Positions 55,660 through 64,000 of a stretch of 64,000 nt of DNA are shown piece after piece. The notes beneath the pieces were generated by a model. The model was not told where the DNA came from. It saw only the letters and a list, made by a program, of their open reading frames with translations, and made no database searches. The stretch's first letter is position 1. Every line of letters starts with the position of its first letter. The DNA lies in assembly GCF_910594005.1 (NCBI RefSeq), contig NC_057831.1, forward strand, positions 40,754,001-40,818,000. The letters run 5' to 3'. Source of the DNA: Cervus elaphus. Lineage: Eukaryota > Chordata > Mammalia > Artiodactyla > Cervidae. The position numbers and the translations under genes are program-made.

Positions 55660-55945
55660 TCTTTATTTTAAATTGGAGGATAATTGTTTTACAATATTGT
55701 GTTGGTTTCTGTCATACAACATAGCAGATCAGTCATAACTATATATATCTCCTCCCTCTTGGGCTCTGCCTGGGCCCCCCAACCATCCTGCCCCTCTAGG
55801 TAATCACAGAGTGCCATGCTGGGCTCCCTATGTTATATGGCAGCTTCCCACTAGTGATCTAGTTTATACATGCTAATCTACATATGTCAGTGCTACTTCT
55901 CAATTCATCCCACCCCCTCCTTCCCCTGTTGTGTCCACAGCTTCT
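55660..55945 (-). mobile_element. Ruminant L1 3' UTR fragment
   Basis: Reverse words gaggataattgttttacaat, attgtgttggtttctgtcat, gtgccatgctgggctcccta and ctactagtgatc-like cttcccactagtgatctag. Confidence 0.85.
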
Positions 55946-57696
55946 TCCTCCTCGTCTTCCCTGCCTCTTTCAACACCACCCCAGGGTTAGGAAAATAAGA
56001 TACAGGGCTAAACTTGACAAGAATTGTGACCATAATCCAGATCTTAAAGAAGAACTGAAGCAGAATAAACCTAAAGAAAATTTCAGGAGAAAGTGTTTTC
56101 TTTCTTTTTTCCCACTCCCATATTCTAACTTCTCTCTAGTCCTTTCCTCTAGAAGTTTGGGGATCTAATAGTAGCCCCTGGTTTACTAAAACTTGGAGTA
56201 TCTTACCCCGGTTATTGATATCCATGGTGTAACTCTTTATTCCAATATAATTATCTCTTCTGATCTGATCTCTCCAATAAAACTCCCCTCCTCCTCTATT
56301 AGAGAAGCTATCTGATGACACTGGACTGAAGACACAGTTGTTCTAGTTCTGGTTTTGAGCCCCTGCCTGGCTCAGACTCTTCTGAATGTGACATAGTTCC
56401 CAGGGGAAGCCTTTGACCTCCTTTCTAAGAAAAGCTTTGCCTCCTACTTTAGCTGAGAATTTGCTTGTTTTCCTAGAAAATGAAATAATAGCTGTCTGAA
56501 TCTTTTGATATCCTGAGAATCTCACAATGAAGACTTCTACTCAAAAAGAAAAAATGAGCTACAGTGCAAACTGTATTTCTAACTTGAGAAAACCACATCA
56601 GATTCATTAGGACAGAAACTTAGACTTCTTGTAGCAGGAGTTTTCTGTCAGTTTCTCACAGGGTTACCCTTTCCTCTGGCTAAACAAAGAAATGGCTTGT
56701 TTGATTATGAAAATTACAAATTATTCTTGTTTATGAAAATGACCTTATTTTATGACTAAGTTTACAGTAGAGCACAATGACAATCATGGATATTATTAAA
56801 CAAGTGTCCAATACTTACTTTTTAAATCAGTAAAACAAGTTTACTTATTTTATGTACTCATATCATGTACTTTACTGTAACGTACATTTTGATTGCTTAC
56901 TCTGTGCCTTATCTCTGTGCATGGTTTTCAGTTTCCATGGTTCATCATTCAAGAGCCATGCACTTTTGGCTTAAAATTTTGACAGAGTACAGGGAAAATT
57001 AACAAAATATGACCAGAAATAGGTTTACTTTATTTTACTATTCCTGCTGCTTTGAGGTGGGATTAATTAGTTTTAAAAGATTATGCATGAGGGAGAGGAC
57101 GGTGGGTAAATCTGTGGTAATAGTTCATAACTTCAGTGTTTTCTGATCCCATGACTCATAGTAAAAGTTAAGGGCAGTGAGGTTGAATAACATTGTTGTT
57201 CCATCCACCTGACATCTTAATGACCTAGGCTGGCAGTGATTAACTGAGGCTCTGCTCCTAAGACTTTTCTTTTTCTCTATTAAAAATAAATCAGTGTAGA
57301 AATGGCCTTCATATATTGCATTCACAGTCTTCTTTGACTTACAAGATAAATTTTAACTTTTTTTTTTACTTTCAACTATTTATAAACAAGTTTATAAGCC
57401 TATCAATCAGATTTGTGAATGACTCTATTATCACCCAGTTGCAGAAGCCAGAAAATCAGGTCTGTTATAGAGGACTTTTGCTTTCAATTAATTGTCCAGG
57501 TAGACAGACACCAAATTGAATTTAAGTGATAATCTGATTACATTCCAATCCAGATCACAATGCATCAATGCCTGCTTAGTACTCCTCTGCTTGATAACAA
57601 GCTCTTCCCCAGTTTTACCACCTGGTTACTCACTAAGTCTCATCTTCTCCCACACCCTTGCCCAAACTAATCTTCTTAGTCTGGTACTATGGTTAA
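55946..57696. other. Unassigned intron
   Basis: About 1.75 kb, the longest stretch here without a recognised element. Open frames at 55884-56168, 56136-56321 and 57676-57942 are short and show no host domain. Confidence 0.5.
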
Positions 57697-58814
57697 AAGA
57701 AGGCAGGTGAAAAGACAGCCCTCAGATTGGGAGAAAATAATAGCAAATGAAGCAACAGACAAAGGATTAATCTCAAAAATATACAAGCAACTCCTGCAGC
57801 TCAACTCCAGAAAAATAAATGACCCAATCAAAAAATGGGCCAAAGAACTAAACAGACATTTCTCCAAAGAAGACATACAGATGGCTAACAAACACATGAA
57901 AAGATGCTCAACATCACTCATTATCAGAGAAATGCAAATCAAAACCGCAATGAGGTACCATTACACGCCAGTCAGGATGGCTGCTATCCAAAAGTCTACA
58001 AGCAATAAATGCTGGAGAGGGTGTGGAGAAAAGGGAACCCTCTTACACTGTTGGTGAGAATGCAAACTAGTACAGCTGCTATGGAGAACAGTGTGGAGAT
58101 TTCTTAAAAAACTGGAGATAGAACTGCCATATGACCCAGCAATCCCACTTCTGGGCATACACACTGAGGAAACCAGATCTGAAAGAGACACGTGCACCCC
58201 AATATTCATCACAGCACTGTTTATAATAGCCAGGACATGGAAGCAACCTAGATGCCCATCAGCAGATGAATGGATAAAGAAGCTGTGGTACATATATACC
58301 ATGGAATATTACTCAGCCATTAAAAAGAATTCATTTGAATCAGTTCTAATGAGATGGATGAAACTGGAGCCCATTATACAGAGTGAAGTAAGCCAGAAAG
58401 ATAAAGACCATTACAGTATACTAACACATATATATGGAATTTAGAAAGATGGTAATGATAACCCTATATGCAAAACAGAAAGAGAGACACAGATGTACAG
58501 AACAGACTTTTGGACTCTGTGGGAGAAGGCGAGGGTGGGATGTTTTGAGAGAACAGCATCGAAACATGTATATTATCTATAGGGAAACAGATCACCAGCC
58601 CAGGTGGGATGCATGAGACAAGTGCTCGGGCCTGGTGCACTGGGAAGACCCAGACGGATCAGGTGAAGAGGGAGGTGGGAGGGGGGATCGGGATGGGGAA
58701 TACATGTAAATCCATGGCTGATTCATGTCAGTGTATGGCAAAAACCACTACAATATTGTAAAGTAATTAGCCTCCAACTAATAAAAATAAATGAAAAAAA
58801 AAAAAAAGAAAGAT
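57697..58814 (+). mobile_element. Ruminant L1, ORF2 C-terminus to poly-A
   Basis: 5'-truncated L1 with the end of ORF2 ([17 protein letters not shown] at the start, [19 protein letters not shown] and [19 protein letters not shown] later, natural stop at 58442-58444), the full 3' UTR and a poly-A end near 58795-58808. A single in-frame nonsense codon (TGA 58055-58057, in place of the Trp after His-Cys-Trp) breaks the reading frame. This is the least decayed L1 in the window. Flanking target-site repeats are not clear. Confidence 0.95.
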
Positions 58815-58900
58815 GGCAGATTATTTTATATTGGTGGCAAGGGGTGGGAGGAGGGGTGTAATTAGAATCACTTCTCTGATTATCCTCCAGGTTAAGTCCT

Positions 58901-59146
58901 ACATATATTTCAAAGTGAAAGAAAGTGAAAGTGAAGTCACTCAGTCTGTCTGACTCTTTGCAACCCTGTGGACTGTAGCCTACCAGGCTCCTCCGTCCAT
59001 GGGATTTTCCAGGCAAGAGTACTGGAGTGGGTTGCCATTTCCTTCTCCAGGGGATCTTCCCGACCAAGGAATTGAACCCAGGTCTCCCGCATTGTAGGCA
59101 GACACTTTACCGTCTGATCCACCAGGGAAGTCACATATATTTCAAA
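58901..59146 (-). mobile_element. Bov-tA SINE with 14-bp target-site duplication
   Basis: Element 58915-59132 flanked by perfect acatatatttcaaa at 58901-58914 and 59133-59146. Confidence 0.97.
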
Positions 59147-59149
59147 ACT

Positions 59150-61165
59150 CAGATTAATTCATATTGGAAAGACAGAAGTAAAACTATTTTCAGATGTAGA
59201 AGATATTTCAGAAGATGTAGAAGATATTGTAGATGTATTTTTAGATAACATTATCTCACACATAGGAAAAATCTGAAGAAATCCACCCAAAAATAGTGTT
59301 AATAAATGAGATCAGGAAGGTCATAGTGTATGAGATCAAGATACAAAATTCAATTCTATTTCTCTATAGTAGATGTGAACAAGTCAAAAGGAAACTGGAG
59401 AAAAATTTCATTTAGAGGCTCAAAAAGAATATCATGATTAGAAATAACTTTAGCAAAAGAAGACATTTTTACACTAGAAACTATGAAATGTTGAAAGAAA
59501 TTTAAAAATACCAAAATAAATGAAATATTACCCATGTTTATAGATTGCAAAACAATATTTTTCAAGATAGTAATAACTCCAAATTGATTAGCAGATTCAA
59601 TATAATCCTTATCAAAATCCCAGACAAATAAGATTTTGTTTTAGGTATTGACAGGTTAATTATAAAAAACAAATGGAAATATGAGGGACTCAGAAGGCCT
59701 GATAAAAATCTTGAAAAATAAGAACAAACTTGGAAGCCTCACATTTCTTGATTCAAGACTTTGCAAAGTTATATAAATCAAGGCTGTGTGGTATTGGCCT
59801 GAAGACAGGCATATAGGTAAATGAAACAGAAGAGTCCAGAAATAAACCTATATGGTTATTTATGTTAGGTATAGCTTTTTTTAAAAAAAAAACAAGGATG
59901 CCAAGACAATTCAATGAGAAGAGAATAGTGTGGATTAATATATAAAAGAATGGATATTCATATATTAAAGAATGAATTTGGGCCCACAGAGCATAAGTGA
60001 AAATTAACTCAAGGTAGGTCAAAAACTTAAATGTAAGAGCTAGAATGATGAAATTCTTACAAGAAAATAGAGCTGTAAATCTTCCTGACCTTGAATTAGG
60101 TTTCTTATATATAAAACTTAAACCATAGGCAACCAAAGAAAAAATAAATTGAACACTGTCAAAACTAAAAACTTTTTTGAAGGATATCATCAAGAAAAAA
60201 CAGCCCTTAGAATTAAAGAATCTTTTTGCAAATCATATATCTGGTAAGGATCTAGTATCTAGAGTGTATAAAAACTCTTATGTCTTAACAATAACAATCT
60301 TAAGATAACTAGATTTTAAAATGGGAAAGAGATTTTGATAGAAATTTGCCCAAAGAAGATACACAAATGGCCAATAAGCATGTGAAAAAGATGTTTAAAT
60401 CATTAGCTATTAGGGAAATATAAATATTAAAGCCATAATGAGATACCATTTTATGGATATTAGGTTGTCTATAATCTAAAAGTTGGGACAATAGGAGAAG
60501 ATGTAGAGATATTTGAACACTTATTTCTGATGGCAGAAATGTAAAGCAGTGCAGCCACTTTGGAAAATGGTTTAGAAGTTCCTCAAAAATTAAGCATAAA
60601 CTTATCATACTGGCCAGCCATTCCAATCCTAGGTATACAGCCAAAAGAGTTGAAAATGTGCTTACACAAAAACTTATACAGAAACTTTCAAAGCAGCACT
60701 ATTCATAACTGAATAAAAGTGGAAACAACAAAAATATCAACAGATAAAACGGGTAAACAAAAGCTGATATAGTCATTCAGTGGAATATAATTCAGCTGGA
60801 AGAAAGAATGAAAGAGTAATACATGCTACAACATGAATGGATCTTGAAAACATCATACCATGTGAAAGAAGTCAGACACAAATGCCATGTATTACATGAT
60901 TCCTCTTATATGAAATGTCTCAAATAGACAAATCCATGAAGATAAGAAGTAGATTAGTAGCGTACAGGAGTCAAGGGGAAGAGAGAATGAGGTGTGAATA
61001 TTAATGGGTGATGGGTTTCATTTGAGGATGATGAAAATGTCCCAGAATTAGCTAGTGGTGATGATTGCACAACCTTGTTTATATACTAAAACTCACTGAA
61101 TTATACATTTTTAAACGGTGAAGTTTATGATATAGAAATTATATCTCAATTAAAATAGAAACTCA
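59150..61165 (+). mobile_element. Old L1 (L1MA/L1M-like), ORF2 C-terminus to 3' end
   Basis: About 2 kb: attggaaagacagaagtaaa, tataatccttatcaaaatcc, gatttgcccaaagaagata-like atttgcccaaagaagataca, ccaataagcatgtgaaaaag and tggaatataattcagctgga in L1 order, ending gaagtttatgatatagaaat and tatctcaattaaaatag. ORF2 is full of stops. A local duplication of gatgtagaagatatt occurs near 59196 and 59214. Confidence 0.88.
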
Positions 61166-61269
61166 GTTTAGCTACTTTTTCTTTGCAAATCTTCCTAACC
61201 CATAAGTCCAATTCCTGCACTCTTTTCCCAACTAAACCAGGGCAGTTTGCAATTATAGGCAATCATGTG

Positions 61270-61545
61270 TAGTGGTTAAACAAGTAGGCTATAGAGACAG
61301 TGCCTTTCTTAAAATTCCTCTCTAATTTTATGATTCTGGGCAAGTTGCTTAATCTCACTGGGCTTCAATTTCCTCATCTGTAAAATATTGATAATAATAC
61401 ACCTAGTTCACAGGGTTTCCATGAGGATCATCTGATTTAATATTACAAAACACTTGGAGAAGTACTAGGCATTCAATCATTCAATATGTACTTAATAAAT
61501 GAAGTATTAATATTAAGGCAATTGCTATATCATATCTATTGTTAT
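61270..61545 (+). mobile_element. MIR SINE, nearly full length
   Basis: attctgggcaagttgcttaa, tctcactgggcttcaatttc, ctcatctgtaaaatattgat and agtactaggcattcaatcat. Confidence 0.92.
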
Positions 61546-61639
61546 TATTTAGCTTCCATTATTACTTCTGTTGTTGTTATCATTAATATATGCTGAATGG
61601 CAGGTTGGAAACCTCATTCTAAAAACTCTGAGTCCACGG

Positions 61640-61687
61640 AGAAGGTGGGCGTCATCTTTCCGCAGAAGGTGGGCGTCATCTTTCCGC
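61640..61687 (+). repeat. Perfect 24-bp tandem duplication
   Basis: The unit begins agaaggtgggcgtcatc and ends tttccgc; copies at 61640-61663 and 61664-61687 are identical. It carries CpGs, unlike its surroundings. Confidence 0.97.
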
Positions 61688-61924
61688 TCTGTGAACTAGA
61701 AGCATTACAAACACATATAATGATGTGCTACAAATAATTTTTCCTACACAAAGGGTTTCCCCCGTTACTAAGTTAATAATACTACACATGGACTGTGTAC
61801 CCTGCCCTATGGCAATCCCAGTGGGAAGGGGTTCATTTGTTAAGCATCAGGGCCTCAAAAACATTGCTGGTGCATTTGAAATGAACACAGTCTTTCTAAA
61901 GAATGCCCTAGTCATATGTATCAC

Positions 61925-62035
61925 AGTTTTAAGTACATATACCCTCTGACCCAGTGTTACTATTCCATTTTTAGGAATAAACTCAAGGAAACAATTGGAT
62001 GAATATAAAAAGCCTAACTCATAGTAGTCCTAAAA
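61925..62035 (+). mobile_element. Short old L1 (L1M) fragment
   Basis: gtacatataccctctgaccc, agtgttactattccattttt and aggaataaactcaaggaaac. Confidence 0.65.
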
Positions 62036-62044
62036 TATTGGTTG

Positions 62045-63290
62045 ATGAACTCTGAGTTTATGACTATATAGTTAATATCCTTTGTTATTTTAATATGGAG
62101 AATTATACTGATTGATCTTCAAATGTTAAACCAAGCTTGCATACCAGAAATTAACCCCATTGGTCATGGTGTGTTATTATCCTTTTTACATAAAACTGCA
62201 TTCAATTTGCTAATATTCTCTTAAGAATTTGTATACCTGTGTTCATGAGAGAAATCGGTCTGTAGTTCTCTTGTCTTGTAATGTCAAGTTTTCTTTCGTT
62301 TTTGTGTCAGATAACACTGGTCTCATAAAATTAACTGAGAAGTGTTCTACCTTCCTATATTTTCTGAAAATGTTTGGTAAGATTGACATTATTTTTGTCC
62401 TTAAATGTTTAATAGAATTCACTATGAAGGAGTTTTCTTTATGGGGATATTTTTAATTACAAATTCAATGTAATAAACATGTGCTGTGCCTGACTCAGTC
62501 CCTCAGTCGTGTCCGGCTCTTTGTAACCCCACGGACTGTAGCCCCCAGGCTCCTCTGTCCATGGGGATTCTCCAGGCAAGAATACTGGAGTGGGTTGCCA
62601 TGCCCTCTTCCAGGGGATCTTCCCAACCCAGGGATCGAACCCAGGTCCCCCGCATTGTAGGCAGATTCTTTACCAGAAGAGCCACCAGGAAAGCCCAAGA
62701 ATACGAGAGTGGGCAGCCTATGCCTTCTCCAGGGGATCTTCCTGACCCACCAATCGACCTGGGGTCTCCTGCATTGCAGGAGGATTCTTTACCAGCTGAG
62801 CTACCAGGGAACTTATTTAGATTTTCTATTTTTGTTGTATCAATTTTAATAATTTTTTTCTTTTAAGAAATTTGTCCATTGCATCTAAGTTGCCAAATTT
62901 ACTGCTTAGAGTTGTTCTTGGTACTTTTTATTTTACCTTTATTGTCATCTGCAGTAATGCATCCTTTTTCATTCAGATGATTAATATTTTGTGTTTTCTC
63001 TCATTTTTCAGTCAGACTAACTATAGGTTTATCATTTTATTGGTTCATGCAGAGAGCCAGATTTTGTTATTTTCATCTATTTATAAATTGCTTTTCTATT
63101 TCCTATTTCATTGATTTCACATTTATCTTTACCATCACTTTTTCCTACTTTGGTTTTCATTGGCTCTATTTTTTCTGGCTTCTCAAAGTAAAAGTCTAGA
63201 TCATCTTTAAATCTTTGTTGATATGAATTACATTTATTGATTTAAAATGTAAATATTACATATTTTATTATTATGAATTATATATTTTAT
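62045..63290 (-). mobile_element. L1 ORF2 fragment split by a SINE
   Basis: Reverse L1 ORF2: aatttgctaatattctctta, gagaaatcggtctgtagttc and aatgtttaatagaattcact before the SINE; tagattttctatttttgttg, atttgtccattgcatctaag and ttgccaaatttactgc after it. Confidence 0.82.
62483..62812 (-). mobile_element. Bov-tA/Bov-A2 composite SINE nested in L1
   Basis: A full Bov-tA (to about 62695, ccaccaggaaagccc) is followed by a second partial copy (62696-62812) of the same orientation ending gagctaccagggaac, as in Bov-A2-type dimers. Confidence 0.92.
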
Positions 63291-64000
63291 TGTTATTATC
63301 AGTAGTAGCTATTGTCTCTTCTGCACTTTGCCCAACTGTACCACTGTAGACATTCAGTTATTTGTTGTTTCCAAGTAACTGGTCCCAGAATGTATTTGGA
63401 GTCATACCATGCCTCTTTAGAGTCCACAACGCAAATGCAGTCTGGTAATGATATCTTTAGCCAAATTGTGTAAAAATATTCAAGATAGTGACCAGCCTAC
63501 TTAAGTTGGATGACGTACTAAACATAGTGTAATCTGCTTCTTCTAAAAACTGTTTGCCTATGTGACCACAGAAAGAAAGACCTGCCTCTTTAATAGAGTC
63601 TTTAGGAATCAAGAGACAGATCTGAGAGGTAATAATTCCCTGAGAAGTCCTGGACATTTTGGTTCCCTAAGAGACTGCTTGTACATACTAGAGAGTCAAA
63701 GAAAATTTTCTATGGTGGTTTATATTTCCTATCCAGTAGATTTTTTTCTCTCTCCAAATGGTGACTTTACTCATCAGTTGATAACCTTCCAGCATGACAT
63801 TTATTTCTTTTAAAGTGCCAAAATGTTTATTCTTTACATAAATATTTGTTTTATATCTTCCAGGAAAGAAAAAATTACACTCAGTTTCTTGTCCTATACA
63901 CCAGCCCTTGCAACCAAGCCTTAAGCAATGCTTTTTCAAGCTCATCCTCAGATCTACTCAGCAGGAGTCCAAACAAGATGAGAAAATGGTTCATTACTTA
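63291..64000. other. Unassigned intron
   Basis: No repeat or exon recognised up to the window end. Confidence 0.5.

Larger units (their letters stand above)
1..64000 (-). other. KCNIP4: KCNIP4 gene, internal part (introns plus two exons)
   Basis: Two recognisable KCNIP4 exons sit in the right order on the minus strand (27335-27436, then 3607-3731), so the whole window should lie inside this one transcription unit. KCNIP4 is known to be an exceptionally long mammalian gene with alternative first exons and introns of tens to hundreds of kilobases, which fits the absence of any other host gene here. I looked for the next core exon (the one starting Glu-Cys-Pro-Ser-Gly) below 3607 and for other known alternative N-terminal exons, and did not find them. 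The gene therefore extends beyond both window edges. Confidence rests on the two exons; the extent is inference. Confidence 0.93.

Noticed and set aside
57689..58444. Two open frames that look like genes
   Set aside because: They are the L1 ORF2 C-terminus in one frame broken by a single nonsense codon, not host coding sequence.
4100..62812. tRNA genes from tRNA-like B-box words (gttcgatccc)
   Set aside because: Every such word lies in the head of a Bov-tA SINE followed by Bov-A sequence; none has a full cloverleaf.
1..64000. Prokaryotic-style systems: operons, CRISPR arrays, phage, toxin-antitoxin loci
   Set aside because: All direct repeats are SINE target duplications or microsatellites; the base composition, SINEs and introns are those of a ruminant nuclear genome.

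Overview
This window is nuclear DNA from a ruminant, most likely a bovid (cattle, sheep, goat or a close relative). It carries many Bov-tA/Bov-A2 tRNA-derived SINEs, fragments of the BovB (RTE) LINE, and ruminant-type L1 3' ends, on top of an older mammalian layer of MIR, L2, MLT1 LTRs, MER5A and Tigger elements. The mix is AT-rich, with no operons, CRISPR arrays, tRNA or rRNA genes, and no long open reading frames of host origin. The species cannot be fixed from the sequence alone.

The only host gene I can support is KCNIP4 (Kv channel-interacting protein 4), read on the minus strand. Two coding exons are present. The 125-bp exon at 3607-3731 is the shared exon that begins the conserved KChIP core and leads into EF-hand 1. 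The 102-bp exon at 27335-27436 is an alternative N-terminal exon. They lie about 23.6 kb apart. Their phases join cleanly across that intron (one base from the upstream exon plus two from the downstream exon make an Asn codon). The whole window is therefore best read as introns of one very long gene: 3' intron 1-3606, middle intron 3732-27334, and 5' intron 27437-64000.

The most interesting host feature is the 5' splice site of the 27335-27436 exon. It is GC rather than GT, followed at once by seven GTTT units in the sense of the transcript. The first unit supplies donor positions +5 and +6. U/GU-rich sequence of this kind is what TIA1/TIAL1 and CELF proteins are known to bind, so the repeat could control use of a weak, alternatively spliced exon. 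That regulatory reading is inference.

Region by region: 1-3.6 kb has a 3'-truncated BovB endonuclease fragment, a purine tract and plain intron. 3.6-10 kb has the core KCNIP4 exon, several SINEs, an MLT1 LTR and a MIR split by a BovB tail. 10-22 kb is mostly old MIR/L2/L1 sequence. 22-27 kb has a nested inverted SINE pair and a Tigger-like element. 27.3-27.4 kb is the alternative exon. 28-34.5 kb has L2, BovB tails, a Tigger1 MITE, a solitary LTR and an old L1/HAL1-like block. 35-46.5 kb is rich in SINEs, two of them nested in MLT1 LTRs, plus (AC)n arrays. 46-56 kb has L1, L2, MIR and MLT1. 57.7-63.3 kb is L1-dense. Many SINEs show clear target-site duplications, which set their ends to the base.

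I found no previously undescribed biological system. The structures worth a second look are the GC donor with its GTTT array, a perfect 22-bp palindrome at 45087, a tail-only retroinsertion at 48734, and a 67-bp L1 insertion with intact target-site duplication at 37285. Repeat family names are from memory of consensus sequences and were not checked by a search.
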